From: Pedobacter sp. MC2016-15
GTDB taxonomy: Bacteria > Bacteroidota > Bacteroidia > Sphingobacteriales > Sphingobacteriaceae
Reading direction: 5' to 3'
NCBI RefSeq assembly: GCF_026239695.1
Contig: NZ_JAPIVS010000001.1
Coordinates: 992,001-1,056,000 of the forward strand
Length of the DNA stretch: 64,000 bases
Shown here: one piece after another, positions 27,700 to 36,014 of the stretch
Layout of the letters: every line of letters begins with the position of its first letter
Position numbering within the stretch: the stretch's first letter is position 1
Translations under genes and position numbers: made by a program
The notes under the pieces: model-generated
Told to the model about the DNA's origin: nothing
Seen by the model: only the letters and a program-made list of their open reading frames with translations
Database searches by the model: none

Positions 27700-28323
27700 T
27701 TAGTTATTTCCTATGAGAACTTCTACCACCTCCTCATAAAAACCAACAGCAGTTTCCATCAAATTAGCCAGCAGTCTAAAATCGTGATCTTCATGGTTCA
27801 GATAAGCGTCCCAGGTACCTTCCATTACCAGGTCATAGCTGGAACCATGGTCGAACGCCGAATCAAGATCAACTGATCCTGTAATCACCAACTCACAAAG
27901 GCAGTACATCGCATGCATTACAGAATAGGCAAATAATTCCAAATCAATATCCAAATCATCCGTACAGTACATAGGGTTATCATAGATCAAACGAAAGTAT
28001 AACTCATTGGCAAAACTGCAAATATCCTTGCTCACCACCGCATTTTGCAGTGTCGGTGCAAAGAGATTCAGATAAGAACTCAGTAAGTCATGAATGATGG
28101 TTGCATAATTAAGCAGCAAACTGCTACGGGGATTTTTTGCACGCTTTAGCAATATCACATCTTCTTCTGCAAGTTCTTCAAAAGCCGCAAGCCCCTTCAT
28201 ATCGGGATAATCATAGATTACTGCTGCCTGCATCCCCCATCTTACAAAATCATTGAGAATCAGCTTTACTGCAGTTATTGCCACTGCGATTTCGTAATTC
28301 TTGGTTGTCGTTAATACTTTCAT
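27700..28323 (-). CDS. hypothetical helical protein
   Basis: 207 residues, all-helical and acidic. It has no signal peptide and no family I recognise. It lies 3' of the unit that runs from 33.8 kb to 28.4 kb on the same strand and may be its last gene, but 95 bp or more separate it from the next frame upstream. Confidence 0.6.
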   Translation of the reverse strand: MKVLTTTKNYEIAVAITAVKLILNDFVRWGMQAAVIYDYPDMKGLAAFEELAEEDVILLKRAKNPRSSLLLNYATIIHDLLSSYLNLFAPTLQNAVVSKDICSFANELYFRLIYDNPMYCTDDLDIDLELFAYSVMHAMYCLCELVITGSVDLDSAFDHGSSYDLVMEGTWDAYLNHEDHDFRLLANLMETAVGFYEEVVEVLIGNN

Positions 28324-28418
28324 AGGAATATCAATATTAGTGTTTCGTCAATTGATACAGATTGCGGAGGCGGTCGAGCTCCTCCGCATCTGCTGGTTAT
28401 GGGAACCATATATGGAGG

Positions 28419-28586
28419 TTATGGCGGTCCTCCAGTTTTTTGTGCAGCTTGCTGCATCGTATTAATCAAGGGCTTCATCAATTTCCGCATCATCACCAGT
28501 TTCTGTATTTTGATAAGCGATGTTTGCAGGAACTGCTGATCCCTCAGGCATTTGACGAGGCTAAGGCGGTATCGTGTAGTTTTCAT
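28419..28586 (-). CDS. doubtful small open frame in a 266-bp gap
   Basis: A 55-codon frame (MKTTRYRLSLVKCLRDQQFL...) fills the gap behind the two-TM protein. An overlapping 29-codon frame at 28462-28551 (MPEGSAVPANIAYQNTETGD...) has a more natural composition. At most one is real and I cannot tell which. A 7-bp hairpin (GCGGAGG/CCTCCGC, 28364-28387) lies just beyond. Confidence 0.25.
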   Translation of the reverse strand: MKTTRYRLSLVKCLRDQQFLQTSLIKIQKLVMMRKLMKPLINTMQQAAQKTGGPP

Positions 28587-28589
28587 CGC

Positions 28590-29147
28590 TTATGTTTTAA
28601 AAAACAGTTTTATTTTCGTGTAGATGTAGCAGCCTGCAAAACCCATGATGGCCAGTGCGGCCACTATCCACTTCCATGAGGGCGCAGTGCTTTTTGTTAG
28701 GAGCTTTGCATCAGCTACATGCTTTTTACTGGTGCTGAGTTGCCCCGTTGTTTTTCCTTTATCCTGCTGCAAAGCCGAAGATATATCCGAGCGGGCAGAT
28801 CCTGAGCGCGACTTACCTGTCAGGAGGATCCTTTCCGCCTCGCCGGTAAAACCCTGCTGAGGCGTAAAGCTGAACATCCCTTTCGGCCAGATCTGGAGCA
28901 TATAATCCAGGTTACTGCTGTCATGATGCAGAGTAATCTTCGCAGAGCGGCTCAACCAAGCCCTTTGTTCCGTCAATTTCAGTTTGGTATGATCACTGTT
29001 CAATTCATGCGTATTGTTCAGGTTGCTGGCTGTGTTCTTAAACAAGTTGCAATTCATTGTTAAAGTAAGCAGGCATGCCAGCAATACTATGCCCGGATAG
29101 AGATCAGCTACTTTATCCAGCCAGCTGCGCTGAAAAACGTCAGTCAT
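28590..29147 (-). CDS. two-TM hypothetical protein after a peptidase gene
   Basis: 185 residues. An N-terminal hydrophobic helix (about 15-33) and a C-terminal one (about 157-177) flank a mostly polar region (WPKGMFSFTPQQGFTGEAER). Its start overlaps the stop of the upstream peptidase gene by 8 bp. A membrane protein after a cell-wall hydrolase recalls a spanin or anchoring subunit; that is only positional inference. Confidence 0.6.
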   Translation of the reverse strand: MTDVFQRSWLDKVADLYPGIVLLACLLTLTMNCNLFKNTASNLNNTHELNSDHTKLKLTEQRAWLSRSAKITLHHDSSNLDYMLQIWPKGMFSFTPQQGFTGEAERILLTGKSRSGSARSDISSALQQDKGKTTGQLSTSKKHVADAKLLTKSTAPSWKWIVAALAIMGFAGCYIYTKIKLFFKT

Positions 29148-29688
29148 GGGTAGCTCCCCCTTCCCGGCCTATCCAGTCGGCCATTCGGTAGATCGTCTTC
29201 AGATGCCTTCGTTTCCGATATACCCCTTCACCTTCCCTGCTGCCTGCAACGTTCGTATTTGCCTCGATCGTGATTGCCCAATGGTGATGCACTTTTTCAA
29301 TCATCCCCACATGGGCAATACGGCCCAATTCGGGATAGTATATGCCAAAGATATTGGCGGGTAGCGGCTCCTTCGTTAATCTCGACAAAGGCACCAGATC
29401 GGGCGACCAGCCGGAGCGTGGTTTGGCAAAGCCTTCCTGCTGGTACACCCAGCTAATAAAAGCTGCGCAGTAGGGATAACGACCCTTCAGCTTCACTGCC
29501 GCAAGATACTCTGCAATCCTTTTGCCGTCATTGTTGTTGGTCAGTTCTCTTACGCCAACCTCATGCTGTGCAATCTGCACCAGCCTTTGCCTGCAGCTGT
29601 CATTTGCTAACAGATGGCGATCAAACAGGCTAAAGCTGCCAGTAAGACCAAAGCAAAAGATAGCAAGTAAAACACGAGCTGTTGCCAT
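29140..29688 (-). CDS. secreted cysteine peptidoglycan hydrolase (CHAP/NlpC-like)
   Basis: 182 residues with a signal peptide (about 1-28). The core matches the NlpC/P60-CHAP superfamily: IAQHEVGVREL, then the catalytic cysteine in YPYCAAFISWVYQQ, the histidine in IAHVGMIEKVHHHW and the polar residue in TIEANTN. It should cleave peptide stems of peptidoglycan from the periplasmic side. It overlaps the upstream membrane-protein gene by 82 bp, an unusually long overlap needed to keep the signal peptide, and the downstream gene by 8 bp. Confidence 0.75.
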   Translation of the reverse strand: MATARVLLAIFCFGLTGSFSLFDRHLLANDSCRQRLVQIAQHEVGVRELTNNNDGKRIAEYLAAVKLKGRYPYCAAFISWVYQQEGFAKPRSGWSPDLVPLSRLTKEPLPANIFGIYYPELGRIAHVGMIEKVHHHWAITIEANTNVAGSREGEGVYRKRRHLKTIYRMADWIGREGGATHD

Positions 29689-30062
29689 AGCGTAACTAAT
29701 TTAAAGTGTGAAACCATCTGTGAAACTGGAGGAAGGCCGATCAGTTGCCAGTGCCGGTTTAACAGCCACCAGCATATCGCCATGATCATTAAAAAAGTAA
29801 TCAGGCTTAAGATCACCATTAGCCACTGGCTTTGGTCTGGTGCTACGGCCGTTGGGTCAATTTGGTGTATCATGGTTGCAGGGATAAACCATATTGACAG
29901 CAGTAAAAGAAATATCAGCCATGGCTTCCAGTTTTTAAAACTGCCGCTGAGAGCTGATGCCGACATTCTTAGCGGGGCAATCCTAAGCAATTTCGCTGCC
30001 GCCCCTCTCGCCTTAAAGTTTGTTGCAGGGTCTGGTAATACCCTCATCGTTGATGTAGTCAT
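29607..30062 (-). CDS. three-TM membrane protein
   Basis: 151 residues with hydrophobic segments near 46-65, 80-98 and 129-150. No family is recognised. It precedes and overlaps the cell-wall hydrolase gene, a position a holin or immunity-like membrane subunit would take. A strong terminator just upstream separates it from the DUF6266 gene at 30132. Confidence 0.6.
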   Translation of the reverse strand: MTTSTMRVLPDPATNFKARGAAAKLLRIAPLRMSASALSGSFKNWKPWLIFLLLLSIWFIPATMIHQIDPTAVAPDQSQWLMVILSLITFLMIMAICWWLLNRHWQLIGLPPVSQMVSHFKLVTLWQQLVFYLLSFALVLLAALACLIAIC

Positions 30063-30095
30063 TTTCGTAATTTTAAGATGAATAATTGGAGAATT

Positions 30096-30124
30096 AAAAA
30101 CCCGGCAGGCAGTTGCCTGCCGGG
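30096..30124 (-). terminator. intrinsic terminator for the DUF6266 gene at 30132
   Basis: The stem CCCGGCAGGCA (30101-30111) pairs with TGCCTGCCGGG (30114-30124) over 11 bp with a 2-nt loop. On the minus strand it is followed by five T residues. It begins 8 bp after the stop codon at 30132. Confidence 0.85.
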
Positions 30125-30131
30125 ATGAAGA

Positions 30132-30797
30132 TTACGGAAGGACGATAAACTGTCCCAGGTATTCACTCATTGACACCTCTTTCACAGACTTAGAGGTGAA
30201 GAACATGTACGCGTGACAAGTATCGCCTTTAAAGAAGTAAGGGAGTTCTAAGTCGTACTTCAAGGCAGACCTTAAAGCTAAACCTCCATAAGACATGAAC
30301 CTTTTTCTGCTTACGTTGTAAATGAGAATGCTCAGGCGGTCATCAGGACTTGTTTTCGTACTGGCATTTCTGCCAGGATTTATCTGCCAGGATACCTTCA
30401 AAACAGCATCCTCAGCAGCAACAGCTGTTGGCGCAAAGCCAGTGTCAATTTCGCCTGCACCTATAGGGTTGCTCAGCATAATCTTACTGAAATCGAGCTC
30501 GTAATCGGGATAAGTCCCGGTTACAGCATTCGCCAGGTTGTACTGCACCGCAGCATTCATAGGTGTCATACCAGTTTTCTGATATTGATAACCGATACTG
30601 ACGATGCCGCCCAATCCTCTGAAGAAGTTGGTGACCAGGCCAAACTTGGAGCGCTGATCTTTCTGCACTTCAGTTCCTGGTTTGTTAGATTTGGTAGGAG
30701 TTTTTCTGCCTACTAATTTGCCGCGCCAGCTGGCTACGACTACCTGACCGGTTTTTCCTTTGAAGGTACCGATCTGACCTGCTTCTACTTTTGACAT
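30132..30797 (-). CDS. DUF6266 family protein (copy B)
   Basis: 221 residues. The N-terminal part (GQIGTFKGKTGQVVVASWRG, then KTPTKSNKPGTEVQKDQRSK) is the recognisable DUF6266 signature. The C-terminal 110 residues form a beta-rich region. No signal peptide is visible and the function is unknown. It follows a sigma factor gene, whose stop is 152 bp upstream, with three tandem decamers between. It ends in its own terminator. A diverged paralogue lies at 31833. Confidence 0.8.
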   Translation of the reverse strand: MSKVEAGQIGTFKGKTGQVVVASWRGKLVGRKTPTKSNKPGTEVQKDQRSKFGLVTNFFRGLGGIVSIGYQYQKTGMTPMNAAVQYNLANAVTGTYPDYELDFSKIMLSNPIGAGEIDTGFAPTAVAAEDAVLKVSWQINPGRNASTKTSPDDRLSILIYNVSRKRFMSYGGLALRSALKYDLELPYFFKGDTCHAYMFFTSKSVKEVSMSEYLGQFIVLP

Positions 30798-30917
30798 AAT
30801 TCAAAAAATTAAATTGTTAAATAAATCTGTTAATTTAAGTTCGCTTGCTACCGGTAGCTGTTAAACTTGATACAAACGTACAACGATATTTTATAACTAT
30901 CTAATTTTCAGAGCCAA

Positions 30918-30946
30918 ATGACCGTAGATGACCGTAGATGACCGCG
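30918..30946. repeat. three tandem decamers ahead of a DUF6266 gene
   Basis: ATGACCGTAG is repeated twice and followed by ATGACCGCG, all in one head-to-tail block just past the stop of the sigma factor gene. Regular 10-bp spacing places each copy on the same helix face, as for cooperatively bound operator sites. Confidence 0.6.
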
Positions 30947-30949
30947 TTT

Positions 30950-31471
30950 CTAGAGATTTTCTGCCTTTTTTAACCCACAGTTTCTTCTTAAAATCTTTAT
31001 CCCAGCCCTAATCCGGCTTTTGACCGTTCCCAGCGGAAGGCCGAGCATAACGCTAATTTCCATATGGGTATATCCGGTACTATACAAATACAGCAGTTGC
31101 TCAAATGGCTTCGCAAGGTCCTGAAGCAGAACCCGTATATCCGATTGATCCATATTGATATAGACTTGTTGGTGATGATCTGTTTCCAGCAATCCAGGCT
31201 CCAGTTGTGCCATATACTTATACATTCTGTAAGACTTTGATTTTATTTGATCCAATGCCGCATGTACGCATATTGTTCTCATCCAGGTGTAGAGCGAACC
31301 CTTGCTGGGATTATAATTTGGCAGCCCTAGCCATATTTTGATAAAAGCATCCTGAAGCACATCTTCAGCCAGTTCAGTAGTCGCAATTTTATGTCTGATC
31401 ACGTTAAAAAGTGACTGAGCGTATGAACGGTAAATCAGGTGAAATGATTCACGATTGTATAAGATTTCCAT
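30950..31471 (-). CDS. ECF-type sigma-70 factor
   Basis: 173 residues with region 2 (LAEDVLQDAFIKIWLGLPNY, YTWMRTICVHAALDQIKSKS) and region 4 (YTHMEISVMLGLPLGTVKSR). It is the right length for an extracytoplasmic-function sigma factor. No anti-sigma FecR gene is adjacent. The placement between two DUF6266 genes suggests it drives this unit. Confidence 0.87.
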   Translation of the reverse strand: MEILYNRESFHLIYRSYAQSLFNVIRHKIATTELAEDVLQDAFIKIWLGLPNYNPSKGSLYTWMRTICVHAALDQIKSKSYRMYKYMAQLEPGLLETDHHQQVYINMDQSDIRVLLQDLAKPFEQLLYLYSTGYTHMEISVMLGLPLGTVKSRIRAGIKILRRNCGLKKAENL

Positions 31472-31508
31472 AAAATGATGAGTTGAGATGGTAAAAAATA
31501 AACTGCTA

Positions 31509-31802
31509 TCACCTGCGCTTTTTGATGCGCAGCCTTCCGGTCACAAATGCCTCTTCAATGTAATCTGCAGCGAAGTATGGTGATGCACCGATATATTTTG
31601 TAGGCTCAATTTTTTTATCCTGCACCCACCTTCGCACTTGCCTTGTTTGTACTAAACAGCGGTCGGCCAGTTGCTGAGCAGATAGTAAGTTCTGCTGAGG
31701 ACTTACCAACTCAATGGATGGATCCTTATCACGCTGCAGGAGCTTATAGATCTGCTGGACCAGGAAGATGAGAAAATCGATTTTTTCGAAGAGCTTTTTC
31801 AT
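31509..31802 (-). CDS. small excisionase-like helix-turn-helix protein
   Basis: 97 residues. The C-terminal half (LLSAQQLADRCLVQTRQVRR, then WVQDKKIEPTKYIGASPYF) has the winged-helix layout of MerR/excisionase-type DNA-binding proteins of mobile elements. It lies 30 bp from the DUF6266 gene above it and 37 bp before the sigma factor, so all three are probably one operon. Confidence 0.75.
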   Translation of the reverse strand: MKKLFEKIDFLIFLVQQIYKLLQRDKDPSIELVSPQQNLLSAQQLADRCLVQTRQVRRWVQDKKIEPTKYIGASPYFAADYIEEAFVTGRLRIKKRR

Positions 31803-31832
31803 AATTCAGAGGGCAAAGAGATGAGCTGATAG

Positions 31833-32468
31833 TCACCATAGGAATTCACCGGTGTAGTGAGTTGTAGATATACCTCGTTTATTTGCTGCAATAAAGGCAA
31901 TATAAGTATGAACTATAACCGGTTCCGGGTATTTGACCATTCGCAGGAAATCAGAACCTTCCTGTCGTCTGGCCCCATCAGGATCAAAAAATGCGTATTT
32001 TTTTTCCGGGCAGTAAGCCAGCATCATTACTCTGTCATTGGGATGCATACCCCTGAGCATAATTTTACTATCCCATTTGAATGTGATTCCTTCTGGTCCC
32101 AGCTCAGTTGAAGCCTCTGTATTTACAGGCATTTTTCCCTTACTAAAAACAGCTTTGGGATAATCGATTTCTATGTTTGGATACTCACCTTTGATAGCGT
32201 TAAAGTAATTTTCTGATACAGCCTTGTTGTAGGGATACATCGTTGTGTTCTCTGCCTCCAGGGCGAAGCCTATTTTGATAAAGTTTTTTACGGGTCTTAG
32301 GAGGTTTGCAATGAGCCTGGTAATCTGTCGGATTGCAAATTGTAAAACAGTTGCCTTTTTGGTATTGATGCCGATTGTGCGGGTCACCCATTGTCCTTTC
32401 AGCCAATATGAAACAGTTTTACCTATTTTACCTATTGCCGGACCCATTTTCTTTTTTGACGTTGCCAT
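31833..32468 (-). CDS. DUF6266 family protein (copy A)
   Basis: 211 residues with the same layout as the protein at 30132: a basic N-terminus (GPAIGKIGKTVSYWLKGQWV), a middle block (YPYNKAVSENYFNAIKGEYP) and a beta-rich C-terminus. The two are clearly paralogous but strongly diverged. It heads the operon that continues into the helix-turn-helix and sigma genes, and a 57-bp palindrome lies 68-124 bp upstream of its start. Confidence 0.75.
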   Translation of the reverse strand: MATSKKKMGPAIGKIGKTVSYWLKGQWVTRTIGINTKKATVLQFAIRQITRLIANLLRPVKNFIKIGFALEAENTTMYPYNKAVSENYFNAIKGEYPNIEIDYPKAVFSKGKMPVNTEASTELGPEGITFKWDSKIMLRGMHPNDRVMMLAYCPEKKYAFFDPDGARRQEGSDFLRMVKYPEPVIVHTYIAFIAANKRGISTTHYTGEFLW

Positions 32469-32535
32469 ATTTATTTAGTTTTGAGAATGTCCTTATTTGG
32501 TTCGTATCTCGTTCTATGTCAGGATATCCTTCGGA

Positions 32536-32592
32536 AATGTTTGGTGTATAGTTGGTATATCAAATGGATATACCAACTATACACCAAACATT
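32536..32592. repeat. large perfect inverted repeat with direct sub-repeats
   Basis: Arms 32536-32561 and 32567-32592 are perfect reverse complements (26 bp) around a 5-nt centre. Within each arm TTGGTGTATA and TTGGTATATC form near-direct repeats 11 bp apart, so four half-sites face the centre. It sits upstream of the DUF6266/HTH/sigma operon and downstream of the gene at 32667. Confidence 0.75.
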
Positions 32593-32666
32593 GAGAAACT
32601 ATACCCCAGCATTATAGCAACACAAACCAAAACACGAACGATACACGAACAAAGTAATATCAATTT

Positions 32667-33821
32667 CTATTTCCCACGAGAATCAGAATACTGATTAAGA
32701 TTAAAATCCTTGCAAATCGAATCAATCATTGCATTAAGATGCCTCACGGCCTCCCTGGCATGTTCTGCACCGGCATCATTTTTACGGTTTTTCAATGACC
32801 TAGTGGAAAGATGTCCCGGGCTAGTTTTAGTACCTAGATTTGCTGAAATCCAGACATACATATCGTTAAAATTTTCACACAATAAACTTTGGGTAGTTTT
32901 TGCGGCATTAAGAATAATTACCAGTACCCTGCTACTCATATTGGCCTTAACAAGGGGGCTTTTATCTAACTTTAAAAATCTACGCTGTGCTCTTTTGATT
33001 GCATCTGCATCGTATTCCATTTTTGTTACCAGCAGTTCGTTGATCACTGCTTTGAGGCTTTTGTCTGAAGCATCAAATGATAAAGTTTTGTGCTGAGGCA
33101 TCTTTGCTATGGTGGTTAAACGCTCAAAGTTCAGATCCTGAGCATTGCGCTTTGAATTCTCCAATTGCATCTGAGCATTGAAAACACCGCTGCAATAACT
33201 GATAAAAGCATAGGCATTAAAATTGATATGATACAGTTCTTCAATCAACCTTGTCTCCAAAAATTCATTCGTATCTGTGGCAATAATCTCCTGCAGTTTA
33301 CGAATGAACCCTACATAATATTGTAATTCTGAAAGGGTTCTGATGGTATACCCATTTAGTAAGAGATAATCCTCTATAATTTTTGTAATAGCAGAAGCTG
33401 GTGCAATTTGCCTGAGCTGGTACCTGCATGTCTCCATCAGATTTTTACAAGTATCAAGCTTGCTCAGCAGATACCGCTCAGGTAAGATCGTATGTGGATT
33501 AAGGTGGGTGTGAAATTCAGTACCCAGAAAATCAATAAGGCTATTGATCACCACATTGCTAACGTCATCAGGTACTGCGTTTTGATCCAGCTCTCTGCTC
33601 AATAGTATGAGCTCTCGCATGATATAATTTACAGTTGTAGCGATATGCAGATTACCATCGTTTAAGCTATAAATTTTCTGTTCCAGTTCAAGCTGTAAAT
33701 TTTTTAACTCTCGTTCTAACTCTGATTTAAGTTCAGCAGAGCTGGAAAATACTTTTGCAACCATCTCATCGTTAATAGTACTACGGATTAAGTAACTCAG
33801 GTCTTGTATGATTTTGTTCAT
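32667..33821 (-). CDS. large helical protein, possibly RteC-like
   Basis: 384 residues, almost entirely helical with coiled-coil at 25-60. The end (WISANLGTKTSPGHLSTRSL, followed by KNRKNDAGAEH) is weakly reminiscent of RteC regulators from Bacteroides conjugative transposons, but I cannot confirm this. It has no signal peptide. It is transcribed toward the DUF6266 unit, with the 26-bp palindrome in between. Confidence 0.6.
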   Translation of the reverse strand: MNKIIQDLSYLIRSTINDEMVAKVFSSSAELKSELERELKNLQLELEQKIYSLNDGNLHIATTVNYIMRELILLSRELDQNAVPDDVSNVVINSLIDFLGTEFHTHLNPHTILPERYLLSKLDTCKNLMETCRYQLRQIAPASAITKIIEDYLLLNGYTIRTLSELQYYVGFIRKLQEIIATDTNEFLETRLIEELYHINFNAYAFISYCSGVFNAQMQLENSKRNAQDLNFERLTTIAKMPQHKTLSFDASDKSLKAVINELLVTKMEYDADAIKRAQRRFLKLDKSPLVKANMSSRVLVIILNAAKTTQSLLCENFNDMYVWISANLGTKTSPGHLSTRSLKNRKNDAGAEHAREAVRHLNAMIDSICKDFNLNQYSDSRGK

Positions 33822-34054
33822 GGCATGTTATATTCGGTTAAATAATAGTTTACATCTCAAGAAAAGGTAATTATAACTCAAAGCTATAAATAAACAAATA
33901 TTAAATGCAAAAGAAATTTCATATTTTTTTTGACACATCAATATTAAGTTTAAACATACAAAAATAGTGTTTTTTGTCAAAAAGTTGACACAAACGACAC
34001 ACGAGGACACTTGACAGTGTGCTAAAAAAGAGTTTTTTTTGAGCAAAAAAGCTC

Positions 34055-34633
34055 ATGCAGGATAGTCAGTTGATCAAATATCTGGAATCAGTTTCGACGG
34101 TAAGTAACGATTTAAGACAGCATCTCAGCGAACATGTATTTGTTCAGTTTTTTTCAAAAGGCGATCGAATGCCCTATCTACCTCCAATTTCAAATACAGT
34201 CTATTTTGTGGATGAGGGGCTTCTATGTGGTACTAAAGATGGAGTTAAGGAACGGACTACCTTATGGTTCTGCGCAAAGGACAGTTTGATCCTTCCGGCA
34301 ATGTTGTCGGTTCACAAAAAATATACTGAGCGTTTCGAGATCCTCATGCCTACGGTGCTGTCAGCCATAAATATTCAATATATTATCAATTATCTGGATG
34401 TTTACCCAGAGTTGAAGAGAATCGGGATGATTATTTTAGACCAATATATCAGTGATCTGCATAGCCGAGAATTACTCCTACGGATGCCTGCAGAAGAACG
34501 TTTTGAAACTTGTTATAGAGAAAATCCACAGTATTTTGTTGACAGCAGCAACAATTACCTGGCCTCATATTTACGATTGTCACACAGGCAATTTGCGAGG
34601 TTAAAAAGGAGGTTCTTTAGATCAGGGACCTGA
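34055..34633 (+). CDS. Crp/Fnr-family transcriptional regulator
   Basis: 192 residues. A cNMP-binding-type beta-roll occupies the first 120 residues (FSKGDRMPYLPPISNTVYFV), and a short helix-turn-helix ends the protein (NNYLASYLRLSHRQFARLKR). The cyclic-nucleotide phosphate cassette is not conserved, as usual in Bacteroidota members. A short hairpin (GAGC-A6-GCTC) abuts the start codon. Confidence 0.82.
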   Translation: MQDSQLIKYLESVSTVSNDLRQHLSEHVFVQFFSKGDRMPYLPPISNTVYFVDEGLLCGTKDGVKERTTLWFCAKDSLILPAMLSVHKKYTERFEILMPTVLSAINIQYIINYLDVYPELKRIGMIILDQYISDLHSRELLLRMPAEERFETCYRENPQYFVDSSNNYLASYLRLSHRQFARLKRRFFRSGT

Positions 34634-34664
34634 TTTCATAACCGTGTGCTGCCATACTCCGATG

Positions 34665-34907
34665 TCACTTATATCGCTCTTGAGATAGTTTGATTTCATT
34701 CTTGTCAATCACACTTCCTATTTCTTCTACTACTGCAGATAATTCTTTCGCCTCAGCATACCATTTCTGATCAATCTTGAGCACCACGCCAGCCTCACTC
34801 TCGTTCCAGCCGATGAGATACTCATAGTTAGAATGATAAAATGGATAAATTACAATTTTTGTAAAAGCACCCCGGATTTTTCCACTTGACAATTTATGTT
34901 CCAGCAT
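34665..34907 (-). CDS. small hypothetical protein
   Basis: 80 residues with a central beta stretch (YLIGWNESEAGVVLKIDQ) and a charged C-terminal helix. No recognised family. It is isolated, facing the Crp-type gene. Its base composition matches its neighbours, which favours a real gene. Confidence 0.5.
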   Translation of the reverse strand: MLEHKLSSGKIRGAFTKIVIYPFYHSNYEYLIGWNESEAGVVLKIDQKWYAEAKELSAVVEEIGSVIDKNEIKLSQERYK

Positions 34908-35125
34908 ATAATAGTTAAGCTAAAACTATAAAGAAGGTTTAGAAATGCCATTCAGATGTTTAACTTTTACACCTTTTAGTGTAGTAAGCAACCTCAAACC
35001 GCATATTATTTCATGTAGACAGACATTTGTCACATATTAAAAAGACAAACTGCAAGGTAAATAATGCCATATCTACCACTATTTTCAGCCAAAAAGGTAG
35101 CCTGAAAAATCTGGATCATTCTGAA

Positions 35126-35159
35126 ATTTATGTTGAAACAAACTTGTATCAACATAAAT
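35126..35159. promoter_or_regulatory. inverted repeat upstream of the kinase-LanC gene
   Basis: ATTTATGTTG (35126-35135) and CAACATAAAT (35150-35159) are perfect 10-bp arms with a 14-nt centre. The right arm ends 12 bp before the ATG at 35172, so binding there would block expression of the kinase-LanC gene. Confidence 0.45.
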
Positions 35160-35171
35160 CAGATATAATCT

Positions 35172-35789
35172 ATGGAAGATCAATCAGGCTCAGTTAGAAA
35201 GTTAATACCACCAGGTCAATTGCTCAAGAGACATCTTATTACCGGCATTATCAAAGAACATGAGAAAGGAAATCTTTATACTGCGCTCCGTTTCAGGTAT
35301 CTGTTTAAACGTGTGCCCGTAGTAATCAAGGAGGCCAACGGATCATTGCCCCCGGATTACTTTGGCCGTACCATGCGGGACAAGCTTCATTGGCAAAAAG
35401 ACATTCAGCAAAAGGTATCCAAAAAAGTATCGGTCCCAAAAGTTGAAGGCTATTTTAATGATAATGGCAGTTCTTATCTGGTACTGCAGTATATTGAAGG
35501 GATCACATTGACAAAATATCTGCACACTGTTTTCAAAAACAGGATATGGTATGATCTTACATCTGAGGAGCGGTCATCTATTTTAAAAATCATTTTTCAA
35601 TTAGTCAATGAACTGGAGAAACTTCATGATCTTGGATATGTACACAGGGATATTACCCCTGAAAACCTACTTATAACCCCTCAAGGAAAATTATATATTC
35701 TCGATTTTGAATTGGCTTATGCGATCATACCAGATTATCCCTCACCTCCTTTTTCACTAGGTACTATGGGTTTTATGCCTCCCGAGTAG
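35172..35789 (+). CDS. Ser/Thr kinase half of a kinase-LanC fusion
   Basis: 205 residues with a protein-kinase core: Lys53 (VVIKEA), catalytic HRD 158-160 with Asn165 (HRDITPENLL) and a DFE in place of DFG at 178-180. It ends in LGTMGFMPPE, exactly where kinases continue PEQ. The stop is TAG, and the same frame then reads on without a break (VQRLRPTVAEDIYAFG) into the cyclase-like part that begins as a separate gene at 36015. There is no N-terminal lyase domain as in class III lanthipeptide synthetases. As it stands, the product lacks most of the kinase C-lobe. Confidence 0.8.
   Translation: MEDQSGSVRKLIPPGQLLKRHLITGIIKEHEKGNLYTALRFRYLFKRVPVVIKEANGSLPPDYFGRTMRDKLHWQKDIQQKVSKKVSVPKVEGYFNDNGSSYLVLQYIEGITLTKYLHTVFKNRIWYDLTSEERSSILKIIFQLVNELEKLHDLGYVHRDITPENLLITPQGKLYILDFELAYAIIPDYPSPPFSLGTMGFMPPE
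35787..35789 (+). other. in-frame amber codon splitting the kinase-LanC gene
   Basis: TAG stands where the conserved kinase motif needs glutamine (MPPE-Q-VQRLRP). A single C-to-T change from CAG explains it. Upstream and downstream frames are identical and both stay protein-like. Possible explanations are a recent nonsense mutation, an assembly or sequencing error, or programmed readthrough. Confidence 0.85.
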
Positions 35790-36014
35790 GTCCAGAGACT
35801 AAGACCTACCGTAGCTGAAGATATTTATGCCTTTGGCAATATCCTGCTCGCGGCATTAACAAACTACCCGCCATTAAAATTCGACCAGCAACGAAGTTAT
35901 TGTATAGATAAGGCACTGCATTTATTTGGGCTGAACCGGAGGTTAGTAAACATCATATCGGGATGTTTACATGAGGATAAGAATGACCGACTATTACTTT
36001 CTGAAATCAGGGTA

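Noticed and set aside
28362..28679. 105-codon plus-strand open frame overlapping the two-TM protein gene
   Set aside because: It is opposite in strand to the whole unit, low in complexity (Ser/Arg, His runs), and overlaps a better gene.
33828..34046. 72-codon minus-strand frame between the gene at 32667 and the Crp-type regulator
   Set aside because: Composition (Cys, Phe, Leu, Ile) reflects A+T-rich DNA rather than a membrane protein; no start context.
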